Below are positions 45,601 to 55,477 of a stretch of DNA of 64,000 bases, in pieces. Both the position numbers and the translations under genes were made by a program. The stretch covers positions 34,281-98,280 of the forward strand of contig JAHIWP010000073.1 of NCBI GenBank assembly GCA_018816095.1, in the 5' to 3' direction. This DNA is from Gammaproteobacteria bacterium. Lineage in GTDB: Bacteria > Pseudomonadota > Gammaproteobacteria > Pseudomonadales > Pseudomonadaceae. Every line of letters starts with the position of its first letter. Positions within the stretch are counted from its first letter, which is position 1. Below the pieces are notes generated by a model, which was not told the DNA's origin, did not search any database, and was given only the letters and a program-made list of their open reading frames with translations.

Positions 45601-46494
45601 ATGTTGGGGCGTTTATTGATCCTTTGGGCGTTGCTGTTTGCCAGTCAGGCCAGCGCGTTAACTATTTATAAGTACACCGATGCCAACGGTGTGGTCACTT
45701 ATAGCGACCAGGCCGCGCCCGGTGCGCAAGTGTTTGTGTTTCGCGACCGTATGGTTGAGCGGCTGGATAACGAGGTAAAGCTGGAGACCAAGAAACACGA
45801 AGCCGGTGAAACGCTGCTGGTGCGCAACGACTTGTTCGCCCCCGTGCAGATCGAGTTACGCCTGCAAGCCACTGACAACATCACCGGTATAGCGGATGAG
45901 CCGATCAGCTGGGTGCTGCCGCCACGCAGTAAGATTCGTTTGGTTACTCTGGCCCCGCGTGATGCCCGCAAACCCATGCGTTACACCCCCAAGCTGCGTT
46001 ACGCCATGGGCGACCCCCGCGTGTTGCCGACCCAGCAGAATTACCCGCTACCGTGGCGCGGCGGACCGTTCCGTCTGACCCAGGGCGCTAACGGTAAATA
46101 CAGCCACTTCACCCCCAAAGGCCGCTACGCCATGGATATCGCCATGCCCGAAGGCACGCCGATTGTTGCGGCGCGGGGCGGTATGGTGGTGAAAACCGAG
46201 AATAGGCAGAGCGGTCGCGGCAATAATCCGTCCGGCAACTATGTGCGCATCCTGCACGACGACGGCACCATGGGCGTCTACCTACACTTGATGCAAGGTT
46301 CGGTCGTCGTGCGCGAGGGCAGCCGAGTCAATGTTGGCAGCCTGCTCGCGCGCTCCGGCAACACCGGCAACAGCACCGGCCCGCACCTGCACTTCGTGGT
46401 GCAGCGCAACGTCGGATTAGCACTGGAATCGATCCCCTTCGACTTCGTCAAACCGGTTAACAGCCTGCCCAACTTTGCGGTAGGCGGCGAATAA
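45601..46494 (+). CDS. M23 (LytM) metallopeptidase with DUF4124 start
   Basis: A 297-residue secreted protein: signal peptide (FASQASALT, about 1-20), then a DUF4124-like strand (IYKYTDANGVVTYSDQA), then a C-terminal M23 peptidase domain with the zinc ligands H...D in HFTPKGRYAMDIAMPEG and the HLH in STGPHLHFVV. It is probably a peptidoglycan endopeptidase or an activator of amidases. ATG 45601 is the only start. It is divergent from the CoA-transferase gene. Confidence 0.88.
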   Translation: MLGRLLILWALLFASQASALTIYKYTDANGVVTYSDQAAPGAQVFVFRDRMVERLDNEVKLETKKHEAGETLLVRNDLFAPVQIELRLQATDNITGIADEPISWVLPPRSKIRLVTLAPRDARKPMRYTPKLRYAMGDPRVLPTQQNYPLPWRGGPFRLTQGANGKYSHFTPKGRYAMDIAMPEGTPIVAARGGMVVKTENRQSGRGNNPSGNYVRILHDDGTMGVYLHLMQGSVVVREGSRVNVGSLLARSGNTGNSTGPHLHFVVQRNVGLALESIPFDFVKPVNSLPNFAVGGE

Positions 46495-46622
46495 ACAACC
46501 TGTTGCCGATTCGCTTATAGTCGAGCGGGCAGCGGATTTTTTATTGCCGGTGGCTCTGCGCGCTAACGGAAGGCCAGGTCGCGCAGCGTCGGTTAAATGC
46601 CGCGCGACCCATGATCTGCGCC

Positions 46623-47963
46623 TCAATCCAGCTTGAGCACCTTGGCCAGCACGACCTTCGGGCCTTTCATCTTTTTCACGATGATGCGCAGGCCGTCGAC
46701 TTCCAGCACTTCCTCTTCTTCAGGCATGCGCTTGAGGGTTTCGTAGATCAAGCCTGCCAGGGTTTCTGCCTCGACATGGTCGAGGTCGACCCCGAGTAGG
46801 CGCTCGACCTTGGCCAGCGGCGTGTCGCCGCGCACCAGCAGCTTGCCCGGTTGGTAGGCGAGGATGCCGCGTTCGGCCTTGCGGTGTTCGTCCTGAATAT
46901 CGCCGACCAGGGCTTCCAGCACGTCCTCCATGGTCAGGTAGCCGATTACTTTGCCGTCGGCTTCTTCAACCAGGGCGAAGTGCGAGCCGCCCTGACGAAA
47001 CTGCTCCAGCAGGTTGGACAGCGGCATGTGCCGGCCGACACGTTCGATTGGGTGCATGAGGTCGGCCAGCTTCAGTGCCGAGGGCAGCATTTCCAGCAGG
47101 GACAGGTGCAGCAGCAGGTCCTTGATGTGCAGCACGCCGACAAATTCGCCGCTGGTGTCGTCATAGATCGGGTAGCGGCTGTACTTGTGCCGGCGGAACA
47201 CGCTGAACACCTCATCCAGTGCGGCGCTCAGCGGCAGGGACACCAGGTCCTCGCGGGAGTTGGCCCAGTCCACCACTTCCAGTTCGCCCAGTTCGACGGC
47301 CGAGGCTAGTACGCGCATGTCTTGATCGTTGGGGTCGCTGGCGCGTCGGGAATGCAGAATCAGTTTGAGTTCATCGCGGCTGTAGTGGTGCTCATGGTGC
47401 GGCCCTGGCTCGCCCTGGCCGGCTACGCGCAGGATGGCGTTGGCGCTGGCGTTAAGCAGGAAGATCGCCGGGTACATTGCCCAGTAAAACAGGTACAGCG
47501 GCGCGGCCGTCCACAGCGACAGCAGCTCGGGTTTGCGGATGGCCCACGACTTGGGCGCGAGTTCACCGATCACGATATGCAGGTAGGAGATGATAAAAAA
47601 CGCAGTAAAGAAGGCGATGCCATGCACCAGCTTCGGTGACTCGATGCCGATAGCAGTCAGCAGCGGTTCGAGCAGATGAGCGAAGGCCGGTTCGCCCACC
47701 CAGCCAAGGCCGAGGGAGGCCAAGGTAATACCCAGCTGGCAGGCGGAGAGGTAGGCGTCGAGCTGGTTGTGCACGGTGCGTAGGATATGCCCGCGCCAGC
47801 CATTCTTGGCGGCCAGGGCTTCAACCTTGGTGGCTCGCAGCTTGACGATGGCGAACTCGGCGGCGACGAAGAAACCGTTGAGCAAGACCAGAAACAGGGC
47901 AAATAAAACCAGGCCGAAATCGGCGAAGTAAGTGGCAGCGGTGTAACTCGGGGAGGGGTCCAT
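46623..47963 (-). CDS. CorC/hemolysin-family membrane protein with CBS domains
   Basis: A 446-residue protein: N-terminal DUF21 membrane domain (about 1-190; GEFxIV- and SACQLGITLASLGLGWVGEP-type motif in the first half), then a CBS pair (about 215-335) and a C-terminal CorC_HlyC domain (about 355-440). These proteins are linked to magnesium/cobalt homeostasis, though direct transport is debated. It lies next to the phoBR block but has its own strand spacing of 69 nt. Confidence 0.85.
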   Translation of the reverse strand: MDPSPSYTAATYFADFGLVLFALFLVLLNGFFVAAEFAIVKLRATKVEALAAKNGWRGHILRTVHNQLDAYLSACQLGITLASLGLGWVGEPAFAHLLEPLLTAIGIESPKLVHGIAFFTAFFIISYLHIVIGELAPKSWAIRKPELLSLWTAAPLYLFYWAMYPAIFLLNASANAILRVAGQGEPGPHHEHHYSRDELKLILHSRRASDPNDQDMRVLASAVELGELEVVDWANSREDLVSLPLSAALDEVFSVFRRHKYSRYPIYDDTSGEFVGVLHIKDLLLHLSLLEMLPSALKLADLMHPIERVGRHMPLSNLLEQFRQGGSHFALVEEADGKVIGYLTMEDVLEALVGDIQDEHRKAERGILAYQPGKLLVRGDTPLAKVERLLGVDLDHVEAETLAGLIYETLKRMPEEEEVLEVDGLRIIVKKMKGPKVVLAKVLKLD

Positions 47964-48032
47964 ACAGGGTTCGGGTAGTGGATGAGCGCTACAAGGTGGG
48001 GGTTGATTGCCGGCTTTGCAAGTAGGGCGCGG

Positions 48033-49358
48033 CTACTGACCGCGGCGCACCATCTGCAAAGGCGGGAAGTGGCAGGTAAAGGTGCTGCCCTTGCCCAGCT
48101 GGCTGGCAATTTCCAAGCGGGCGCGGTGGCGCAGCAGCACATGCTTGACGATGGCCAGGCCCAGGCCGGTGCCGCCGGTGTTGCTGGCGCGGCTGGAGTC
48201 GACGCGGTAGAAGCGCTCGGTCAGGCGCGGCAGGTGTTTGGCTTCAATGCCCAGGCCGGTGTCCTGCACGCTGAGGTGCGCGCCCTGTTCATCACTCCAC
48301 CAGCGCACATGGATTTCACCTTCGTCCGGGGTGTATTTCACCGCGTTGAACACCAGGTTGGAGAACGCGCTGCGCAACTCGGCCTCGCTGCCTTTGAGTT
48401 TGAGGTGCGGGTCTGCCTCCAGGCTGATGCGGTGGTGGCGCTCGCCGGACAGCGCCTGGGCATCGTTCTTGATGCTCAGCAGCAGCAGGTCAACCGCTAC
48501 CGGTTGGTTATCCGAGGGGTAATCGGTGGCTTCCAGCTTGGCCAGTAACAGCAGGTCGTTGAGCAGGTTCTGCATGCGCCCGCCTTGCTGCTGCATCTGT
48601 TGCAGGGCGCGTAGCCAGCGTGGATTAACGTTCTCGACGTTATCCAGCAGGGTTTCCAGATAGCCGCTGATCACCGTGAGCGGGGTGCGCAGTTCGTGGG
48701 AGACGTTGGCCACGAAGTCTTTGCGCATTTGCTCCAGCTGATGCAGCCGGGTGATATCACGCACCAGCATCAGGTGCTCGCGGTTGCCGTAGCGGGTGAT
48801 GTGAAATTGCAGGCGCAGGTGGTTATTCACCGGCGACGGCAGCTCCAGCGGCTCGTTGTAATTGTGGTTGTCGAAATAGTCGATAAAGCGCGGGTCGCGC
48901 AGCAGATTGGTGATTTGCTGGCCGCTGTCCTGGGGCGTTTGCAGGCCCAGGAGTTTCTCGGCGGCGATGTTCCACCACTCCAGGTTGCCGTCGCGGTCGA
49001 GCATGACCACCGCGTCTTTTAGCGCGGCCGTGGACTCCTGCACGCGGTCGATCACCGCCTGCAAGCGTGCGCGGACTTTCTGGTCGCGGCGCTGCAGGTG
49101 ATAAATGCTGTCGAGTACCTCGCCCCACAGGCCGTAGCCTTCCGGCGGTGCCTCATCCCCCTCGCGGGTGCGCAGCCATTTGTGCAGACGCAGCAGTTGC
49201 TGCAGATGCCAGCCGAGGTAGCCGGCCAGGCCGATTACCAGGGGCCAAGCGTATTCGCCGGTGATCAAGCCCAGCAGCAGGCAAACACCGCCGAGCACTA
49301 ACAATTGACGTATCAGGGAGCCGCGCCAGTCTTGATTCAATTCAAACTCATCCGCCAA
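48033..49358 (-). CDS. phoR: Phosphate regulon sensor kinase PhoR
   Basis: A 441-residue histidine kinase: two hydrophobic segments at the start (about 18-60), a PAS-like domain (about 100-200), then the dimerisation H-box DFVANVSHELRTPLTVI with H221, and the HATPase core with N box AFSNLVFNAVKYTPD and G box TGGTGLGLAIVKH. It senses phosphate through PstSCAB/PhoU and phosphorylates PhoB. The start is a TTG at 49358 with no good ribosome site; another TTG six codons on (49340) is possible. It follows phoB by 38 nt. Confidence 0.93.
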   Translation of the reverse strand: MADEFELNQDWRGSLIRQLLVLGGVCLLLGLITGEYAWPLVIGLAGYLGWHLQQLLRLHKWLRTREGDEAPPEGYGLWGEVLDSIYHLQRRDQKVRARLQAVIDRVQESTAALKDAVVMLDRDGNLEWWNIAAEKLLGLQTPQDSGQQITNLLRDPRFIDYFDNHNYNEPLELPSPVNNHLRLQFHITRYGNREHLMLVRDITRLHQLEQMRKDFVANVSHELRTPLTVISGYLETLLDNVENVNPRWLRALQQMQQQGGRMQNLLNDLLLLAKLEATDYPSDNQPVAVDLLLLSIKNDAQALSGERHHRISLEADPHLKLKGSEAELRSAFSNLVFNAVKYTPDEGEIHVRWWSDEQGAHLSVQDTGLGIEAKHLPRLTERFYRVDSSRASNTGGTGLGLAIVKHVLLRHRARLEIASQLGKGSTFTCHFPPLQMVRRGQ

Positions 49359-49396
49359 TCAATCCATGGTTGCCAGGTGCGAGTAGCAAAAGCGGC

Positions 49397-50086
49397 CTAG
49401 CTTTTGGTGGAAAAACGGTAACCCGTGCCACGTACAGTCTGCACCAAATTCTCGTAGACCTCGCCGAGGGCTTTGCGCAGGCGCCGAATGTGCACATCGA
49501 CCGTGCGTTCTTCAACATAGACGTTGCCGCCCCACACCTGATCAAGCAATTGGCCGCGGGTGTAGGCGCGCTCTTGGTGGGTCATAAAAAATTGCAGCAA
49601 GCGGTATTCGGTGGGGCCCATTTCCGCCGGTTTGCCGTCGATGGTCACGCGATGGCTGATTGGGTCGAGCAGCAGGCCGCCAACTTCGATCGGCCCTTCA
49701 CTGTCAACGGGGCCGGCGCGGCGCAGCACGGCTTTCAGGCGCGCGACCAGTTCGCGCGGGGAAAACGGCTTGGTGATGTAGTCATCTGCACCGACTTCCA
49801 GGCCCTGGATCTTGTTGTCCTCTTCGCCCTTGGCGGTGAGCATGATGATCGGAATATCGTTGGTCAGCTCATCGCGCTTGAGCCGCCGCGCCAGCTCGAT
49901 GCCGCTGGTGCCGGGCAACATCCAGTCGAGCAGAATCAGGTCGGGCTTGCGGTCGACAATGATGGCGTGGGCCTGCTGGGTGTTCTCCGCTTCCAGGCAC
50001 TCGTAGCCGGCCATCTCCAGGGCCACGGCGATCATTTCACGGATCGGTGCTTCGTCATCGACGATCAGGATGTTCTTGCCAACCAT
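49397..50086 (-). CDS. phoB: Phosphate regulon response regulator PhoB
   Basis: A 229-residue OmpR-type regulator: receiver domain with acidic pair D10/D11 and phosphoryl D54 ([10 protein letters not shown]), the conserved K in TKPFSPRE, and a C-terminal winged helix ending in [11 protein letters not shown]. When phosphorylated it activates pst, pho and related genes. ATG 50086 is preceded by a PhoB box, so phoBR is autoregulated. Confidence 0.96.
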   Translation of the reverse strand: MVGKNILIVDDEAPIREMIAVALEMAGYECLEAENTQQAHAIIVDRKPDLILLDWMLPGTSGIELARRLKRDELTNDIPIIMLTAKGEEDNKIQGLEVGADDYITKPFSPRELVARLKAVLRRAGPVDSEGPIEVGGLLLDPISHRVTIDGKPAEMGPTEYRLLQFFMTHQERAYTRGQLLDQVWGGNVYVEERTVDVHIRRLRKALGEVYENLVQTVRGTGYRFSTKS

Positions 50087-50139
50087 GGATCAAACCTCAA
50101 GTCATCTCGCTGTAATGGCCTGCATTAGATAACGGAATT

Positions 50140-50157
50140 ATTGCAGCCATATGACAG
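50140..50157 (-). promoter_or_regulatory. PhoB box upstream of phoB
   Basis: On the minus strand CTGTCAT (50157-50151), four nt, then CTGCAAT (50146-50140) form a two-repeat Pho box. It lies 54 nt upstream of the phoB start; TTATCT further down is a possible -10. Confidence 0.78.
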
Positions 50158-50186
50158 TCGCGCGGCACTGCCTTGTAACACGCCTC

Positions 50187-51083
50187 CTAGCCGCGCAAGG
50201 CGTAGTCGAGCACTAGGCCAAGAAAGATCGCCAGTCCGGCCCAGTGGTTATGCAAAAAAGCATTGAAACAGACCATGGGTTGGCGGTTGCGGGTCACGTG
50301 GAATTGCCAGGCAAAGCAGCCCGCCGCCACCACTAAACCGATATGGAAGTACAGCCCCAGCTCAAAGCGCGCCGCCGCCAAGAGCAGGCAAAGCAGCGCC
50401 AGGCCTTGCAGGGTGAGGATGATCAAACGGTCGGCATCGCCGAACAGAATGGCGGTGGATTTCACCCCAATTTTCAGGTCGTCTTCGCGGTCGGCCATGG
50501 CGTAGTAGGTGTCATAGGCCACCGTCCACAGCAGGTTGGCGATGTACAACAGCCAGGCCTCGGGCGGCGGCATCTCCCCAGTCACCGCGCTGAACGCCAT
50601 CGGCATGCCCCAGGAAAACGCCGCCCCCAATACCACCTGTGGATAGAAGGTGTAGCGCTTCATAAAGGGGTAGCAGGCCGCCAGTGCCAGGCCGCCAAAC
50701 GACAGCCAGATGGTGGTGGCATTGGTAAACAGCACCAAAACAAAGCTGGCCGCCACCAGGACGACGAAGAGGATCAGCGCCTCGCGCGGTTTGATCTTGC
50801 CACTGGCCAGGGGCCGCGCTTGGGTACGGCTGACATGACCGTCGAAGTTGCGGTCGGCGTAGTCGTTGATCACGCAGCCGGCGGCGCGCATGAGGAATAC
50901 ACCGACGACGAAAATAACCAGGTTTTTTGCGCTCGGCACGCCTTCAGCCGCTACCCAGAGTGCCCACAGCGTTGGCCACAGCAGCAGGTACATGCCGATG
51001 GGTTTTTCCAGGCGCATTAGCTGAATAAAGTCCCAGGCGCGTGGGTGCAGGCGGTTGAGTGAGTGCAGCAACTGGGTATACAT
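50187..51083 (-). CDS. ubiA: 4-hydroxybenzoate octaprenyltransferase UbiA
   Basis: A 298-residue polytopic membrane prenyltransferase, which joins the polyprenyl chain to 4-hydroxybenzoate in ubiquinone synthesis. The two aspartate-rich sites are visible: [14 protein letters not shown] in the first half and [12 protein letters not shown] in the second. It follows ubiC in the same direction, 124 bp downstream. ATG 51083 is the natural start. The gap before phoB carries the Pho box. Confidence 0.95.
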   Translation of the reverse strand: MYTQLLHSLNRLHPRAWDFIQLMRLEKPIGMYLLLWPTLWALWVAAEGVPSAKNLVIFVVGVFLMRAAGCVINDYADRNFDGHVSRTQARPLASGKIKPREALILFVVLVAASFVLVLFTNATTIWLSFGGLALAACYPFMKRYTFYPQVVLGAAFSWGMPMAFSAVTGEMPPPEAWLLYIANLLWTVAYDTYYAMADREDDLKIGVKSTAILFGDADRLIILTLQGLALLCLLLAAARFELGLYFHIGLVVAAGCFAWQFHVTRNRQPMVCFNAFLHNHWAGLAIFLGLVLDYALRG

Positions 51084-51207
51084 CGAGCGCGTCTCCGTGC
51101 GGGTTGCGGCGGATTATACGGAGTCGGCGCGCGGGATGGGGCCAGGGTTGAGCTGTAGAAGGGGTGACGCTGTTTATTGATGGTTTACGCCTGCGGCCCC
51201 ACCGATC

Positions 51208-51762
51208 CTAAGGCTCGATGGCTGCTGCCGCCCAGAAGGCCGGCAAGAACACCTCGGCCACCAGCACATTCAGTGCGCCACGGCTAAAGCACGAGCGGCG
51301 CGCCCATAGGTTTTCCTCGCGCACCTGTTGCGGCAACCAGGCGGCCGGGTAGTGGCAGGCTTGCAGCGGCCCGCGGGCGAAGGCGCGGTCGCTGAACAGC
51401 AACTCGCCGAGGGAGCGGCTACCAAGCTGGTCGAGGCCCATCCCGGAATCTTCCAGCGCGCTGCGCGCGGCCACGCTGCGGGCAAACACCCACGGCTGTT
51501 GATGGCCGCGCAGAAACACCTCGCGCACCCAGCCTTGGCTGCCTTCGGCAACATTCAAGGCGGCGCATTCATCACTGCGCAGGGTCTGCCAGCCTTCGTT
51601 CAGTGGCAAGACGCTGAAGTGCTTGGCCGACAGTTCGACCAGGCGCTGGGTGAGCGAGTCCTGGTTGACGAACAACCAGCCGTAAACGCCCGCCGCCGGG
51701 GTCGGTTGCAATTGGCTGGCGCTGAGCCAGTGCGGTGGATAAGCGAGAGAGGCATTGGGCAC
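51208..51762 (-). CDS. ubiC: Chorismate lyase UbiC
   Basis: A 184-residue chorismate pyruvate-lyase that makes 4-hydroxybenzoate for UbiA. Pattern WVREVFLRGHQQPWVFARSV, LGSRSLGELLFSD and NLWARRSCFSRG is typical, with the C-terminal VAEVFLPAFW. I prefer GTG 51762, which follows GGTGA by 9 nt; the frame runs up to TTG 51804. The choice is uncertain. ubiA follows in the same direction, so the two make the first steps of ubiquinone. Confidence 0.9.
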   Translation of the reverse strand: MPNASLAYPPHWLSASQLQPTPAAGVYGWLFVNQDSLTQRLVELSAKHFSVLPLNEGWQTLRSDECAALNVAEGSQGWVREVFLRGHQQPWVFARSVAARSALEDSGMGLDQLGSRSLGELLFSDRAFARGPLQACHYPAAWLPQQVREENLWARRSCFSRGALNVLVAEVFLPAFWAAAAIEP

Positions 51763-51879
51763 GGTCGGGAAGTCACCACAAATCAAAGCGCGCGAGTGTA
51801 GCAAATGCCAGTGGCCATCCAGAGAGCCGCCATCAGCGCCTTGGCTCGATGGCGCTGACGGGTCAGTTGAGGCCGGCTC

Positions 51880-52653
51880 CTACGCCCAGCCCTCAAGGCG
51901 CATGGTCGCCCGAACCAGGCGTTGTTCTTCCTCTTCGATCTCCTTGAGGTTGTCGCGAATGCTGTGAATGTGCTCGCGTGCCGCGCGCTGCGCTTGTTCG
52001 GGCAGGCGTTCGATCACCGCCTGGTAGAGCCGCGTGTGCTGGCGATCGATTTGGCGTTTCTGCATGGGGCGGTGATAGAGGTTGTTAACCGAGGCAAACA
52101 CCGTGCTGAGCATCAGGTCGGTCAACGATTGCAGCGTGTGCAGCAAAACCGGGTTGTGTGACGCCTCGCAAACCGCCAGGTGGAAGGCGTGGTCGAGGCG
52201 CGCATGCTCGCGCGGATCGACCGGCACGGCCTGGCTGTGGGCGGCGAGCATTTCTTCATAGCGCCGGGTGAGCAGGACGAAATCCGCCTCGGTGCCGCGC
52301 AAGGCGGCCAGGCGCGCCGACTCGGCTTCGAGCAGGGCGCGCACCTCAAGCAGGTCAAAGAGGGTGCGCGGCTGTGAGTTGAACAGGTGCATCAGCGGGC
52401 TGGCGTCGCGGGGGCCGTTTAGCGTGGCCACCCGCGAGTCGCGGCCCTGGGCGGTCTCGATGATGCCGCGACCGCGCAGCACCTTGAGCCCTTCGCGCAG
52501 GGCGGAACGGGAGATCCCCAGTTTCTCGCACAGGCGGCGCTCCGAAGGCAGAGCTTGGCCGACCTTGAGCACGCCATCGACGATCAACCGCTCGATGCGT
52601 TCAGCGACCACGTCACTGACCTGGCGGCGAATATCAGGTGTCTTTTCGAGCAT
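51880..52653 (-). CDS. glcC: GntR/FCD regulator GlcC of glycolate utilisation
   Basis: A 257-residue GntR regulator: N-terminal winged helix (about 8-75, LPSERRLCEKLGISRSALREGLKVLRGRG) and C-terminal FCD ligand domain. In E. coli and Pseudomonas GlcC activates the glc operon with glycolate. ATG 52653 follows GAGG by 8 nt and suits the known length; the frame reads on to 52713 without a site. It is divergent from glcD, and two matching operators lie in the gap. Confidence 0.93.
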   Translation of the reverse strand: MLEKTPDIRRQVSDVVAERIERLIVDGVLKVGQALPSERRLCEKLGISRSALREGLKVLRGRGIIETAQGRDSRVATLNGPRDASPLMHLFNSQPRTLFDLLEVRALLEAESARLAALRGTEADFVLLTRRYEEMLAAHSQAVPVDPREHARLDHAFHLAVCEASHNPVLLHTLQSLTDLMLSTVFASVNNLYHRPMQKRQIDRQHTRLYQAVIERLPEQAQRAAREHIHSIRDNLKEIEEEEQRLVRATMRLEGWA

Positions 52654-52669
52654 GCTAAGCGCCTCTAGT

Positions 52670-52686
52670 AACTGGTAGTACCAGTT
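52670..52686. promoter_or_regulatory. GlcC operator 1
   Basis: AACTGGTAGTACCAGTT, a perfect inverted repeat around AGT with the TGGT-N3-ACCA core typical of FCD/GntR operators. It lies 17 nt upstream of the glcC start. Confidence 0.8.
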
Positions 52687-52778
52687 GGTTCGGGTCAACC
52701 CTGTGCGTCTCAATATAGGTGTAAAGCGCCCTGTATGTAAGCATCTTAGGCAATTTTAGCTCGGCTGTGAACTTAAGA

Positions 52779-52793
52779 AACTGGTCATACCAG
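52779..52793. promoter_or_regulatory. GlcC operator 2
   Basis: AACTGGTCATACCAG carries the same TGGT-N3-ACCA core, 109 bp from operator 1, on the glcD side. The two sites fit control of both divergent genes. Confidence 0.75.
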
Positions 52794-52911
52794 CGTGTTG
52801 AACAATAGACGTTGGGCGTGCAGGCCTCTACAACTAGTGCATAACAAGCAGACCGGGTCGCTACCGGGGCTGCGCATAAACAAAAGACAACGTCACGCGA
52901 GAACGCCTGCC

Positions 52912-54411
52912 ATGAGTATTCTGTACGACGAGCGCGTCGATGGGCCGCTGCCCAACGTCGATAAGCCAGCTTTGCTGGCTGCATTGCGTGAGCAGCTCCC
53001 CGATATGGAGGTTCTGCACACCGTAGAAGACCTCAAACCCTACGAATGCGATGGCCTTTCGGCCTACACCACCACGCCGATGCTGGTGGTCTTGCCTGAG
53101 CGCATTGAGCAAGTCGAACAGCTGCTCAAACTCTGCTACCAACGCAATGTACCCGTGGTCGCACGCGGTGCGGGCACAGGTCTGTCGGGCGGTGCGTTGC
53201 CGCTGGCGCAGGGCATTCTGCTGGTGATGGCGCGCTTCAAGCACATCCTTGAAGTGAATCCCGAGGGGCGTTTTGCGCGCGTCCAGCCGGGTGTGCGCAA
53301 CCTGGCCATCTCCCAGGCCGTCGCCCCGTATGACCTTTACTACGCACCGGACCCGTCCTCGCAAATCGCCTGCTCGATCGGCGGCAACGTCGCCGAGAAC
53401 GCCGGGGGGGTGCACTGCCTTAAATACGGTCTGACTGTGCACAACCTGCTCAAGGTGGAGATTCTCACCGTCGAGGGTGAGCGCATGACCCTTGGCAGCG
53501 ATGCCCTTGATTCACCGGGTTTCGACCTGCTCGCGCTGTTCACCGGCTCCGAAGGCATGCTCGGCATCATCACCGAGGTGACGGTCAAGCTGCTGCCCAA
53601 GCCGCAGGTGGCCAAAGTGTTGCTCGCCAGCTTCGACTCGGTGGAGAAAGCCGGGCGCGCAGTAGGTGAAATCATTGCGGCCGGGATCATCCCCGGTGGC
53701 CTGGAAATGATGGACAACCTGGCGATTCGCGCCGCTGAAGACTTTATCCACGCCGGCTACCCGGTAGAGGCCGAGGCCATTTTGCTGTGTGAGCTGGATG
53801 GCGTGGAAGCCGATGTGCATGACGAGTGCGTGCGCGTTGAAGCTGTGCTGACCCAGGCCGGCGCCACCGAAGTGCGCCTGGCCCGTGACGAGGCCGAGCG
53901 CATCCGATTCTGGGCCGGGCGCAAGAACGCCTTCCCCGCGGTGGGGCGCTTGTCGCCGGACTACTACTGCATGGATGGCACCATCCCGCGCCGCGAGCTG
54001 CCGGGCGTGCTCAAGGGCATCAGCGACCTCTCTGAAGAATTCGGTCTGCGGGTGGCCAACGTGTTCCATGCCGGTGACGGCAACATGCACCCACTGATTC
54101 TGTTTGATGCCAACCAGCCCGGCGAGCTGGAGCGCGCCGAGACCTTGGGCGGCAAGATTCTCGAACTCTGCGTCAAGGTTGGCGGCAGCATCACCGGCGA
54201 GCATGGCGTAGGCCGCGAGAAGATCAACCAGATGTGCTCCCAGTTCAACAGTGACGAGCTGACGTTGTTCCACGCGGTGAAAGCGGCCTTTGATCCACGC
54301 GGCCTGCTCAACCCCGGCAAGAACATTCCGACCCTGCACCGCTGTGCCGAATTCGGTTCCATGCACGTGCACCACGGCAAGTTGCCTTTCCCTGAACTGG
54401 AGCGTTTTTAA
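52912..54411 (+). CDS. glcD: Glycolate dehydrogenase FAD subunit GlcD
   Basis: A 499-residue FAD-linked oxidase: FAD-binding PCMH domain (about 40-220) with VARGAGTGLSGGALP and the CSIGGNVAENAGG loop, then the C-terminal domain with VGGSITGEHGVGREK. With GlcE and GlcF it oxidises glycolate to glyoxylate and passes electrons to quinone. ATG 52912 gives the usual length; 39 codons of in-frame upstream sequence belong to the leader. Its TAA overlaps the glcE ATG by 1 nt. Confidence 0.95.
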   Translation: MSILYDERVDGPLPNVDKPALLAALREQLPDMEVLHTVEDLKPYECDGLSAYTTTPMLVVLPERIEQVEQLLKLCYQRNVPVVARGAGTGLSGGALPLAQGILLVMARFKHILEVNPEGRFARVQPGVRNLAISQAVAPYDLYYAPDPSSQIACSIGGNVAENAGGVHCLKYGLTVHNLLKVEILTVEGERMTLGSDALDSPGFDLLALFTGSEGMLGIITEVTVKLLPKPQVAKVLLASFDSVEKAGRAVGEIIAAGIIPGGLEMMDNLAIRAAEDFIHAGYPVEAEAILLCELDGVEADVHDECVRVEAVLTQAGATEVRLARDEAERIRFWAGRKNAFPAVGRLSPDYYCMDGTIPRRELPGVLKGISDLSEEFGLRVANVFHAGDGNMHPLILFDANQPGELERAETLGGKILELCVKVGGSITGEHGVGREKINQMCSQFNSDELTLFHAVKAAFDPRGLLNPGKNIPTLHRCAEFGSMHVHHGKLPFPELERF

Positions 54412-55475
54412 TGGTTATGCGGCATGACGCAGATGCCACTACGGCGCTGCTGGAACAAGTTAATCACGGCCTCAACAGCTCGACTGCATTGCGCATTCAG
54501 GGCGGCAACAGCAAGGCGTTTCTCGGCCGCAAGGTCGACGGCGAAGTGCTCGATACCCGCGCCCACCGTGGCATCGTCAGCTACGACCCGACCGAGCTGG
54601 TGATCACTGCCCGCGCCGGCACCCCGCTGGTTGAGTTGGAAGCGGCGCTCGATGAGGCCGGGCAGATGCTCACCTGTGAGCCTGCGCAATTCGGCGGTGC
54701 GGCGACCCTGGGCGGCATGGTTGCCGCCGGCCTGTCGGGGCCGCGTCGGCCCTGGTCCGGCGCGGTACGCGACCTGGTGCTGGGTGCGCGTCTGATCACC
54801 GGTATGGGCAAACACCTGCGTTTTGGTGGCGAGGTGATGAAGAACGTCGCCGGCTACGACCTGTCGCGCCTGCTCGCCGGCAGCTTCGGCTGCCTGGGGG
54901 TGATCACCGAAGTGTCGCTCAAGGTGCTGCCCAAGCCGCGCCAGTGCCTCAGCCTGCGTCTGGAAATGGACGCCGCCTTGGCCCTGCAAAAACTCGCTGA
55001 GTGGGGCCAGCAGCCGATTCCGCTGAGCGCCGCCAGCCACGACGGCCGGGCCCTGCATCTGCGCCTGGAAGGGGGCGAAGGCTCGGTCGCCGCCGCCCGT
55101 GAGCGCCTGGGTGGTGAGCTGCTCGACAGCGCTTACTGGGCCGGCCTGCGTGAGCAGCGGTTGAGCTTCTTCGCCGATCCACGGCCGCTGTGGCGGTTGT
55201 CGGTGCCGAGCAGCACTGGCGTGCTGACGTTGCCTGGCGAGCAGTTGATCGACTGGGGCGGCGCACAGCGCTGGCTGAAATCCGATGCCGATGCGGCGCT
55301 GATCCGCCAGACCGTCGCCGCCGTCGGTGGCCATGCCACCTGCTTTACCGCAGGCCACTGCGACAGCCCCTTCCAGCCGCTGGCCGCGCCGCTGCTGCGT
55401 TACCACCGCCAGCTGAAAACCCAGCTCGACCCCCAGGGTATTTTCAATCCTGGCCGCATGTATGCCGAGGTATAG
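54411..55475 (+). CDS. glcE: Glycolate dehydrogenase FAD-binding subunit GlcE
   Basis: A 354-residue FAD-binding protein with the shorter PCMH fold: QGGNSKAF, ATLGGMVAAGLSGPRRPW and the conserved MKNVAGYDLSRLLAGSFG. It is required for glycolate dehydrogenase. Its ATG at 54411 overlaps the glcD stop codon, and glcF begins just after its end, a tightly coupled set. Confidence 0.94.
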   Translation: MVMRHDADATTALLEQVNHGLNSSTALRIQGGNSKAFLGRKVDGEVLDTRAHRGIVSYDPTELVITARAGTPLVELEAALDEAGQMLTCEPAQFGGAATLGGMVAAGLSGPRRPWSGAVRDLVLGARLITGMGKHLRFGGEVMKNVAGYDLSRLLAGSFGCLGVITEVSLKVLPKPRQCLSLRLEMDAALALQKLAEWGQQPIPLSAASHDGRALHLRLEGGEGSVAAARERLGGELLDSAYWAGLREQRLSFFADPRPLWRLSVPSSTGVLTLPGEQLIDWGGAQRWLKSDADAALIRQTVAAVGGHATCFTAGHCDSPFQPLAAPLLRYHRQLKTQLDPQGIFNPGRMYAEV

Positions 55476-55477
55476 CC

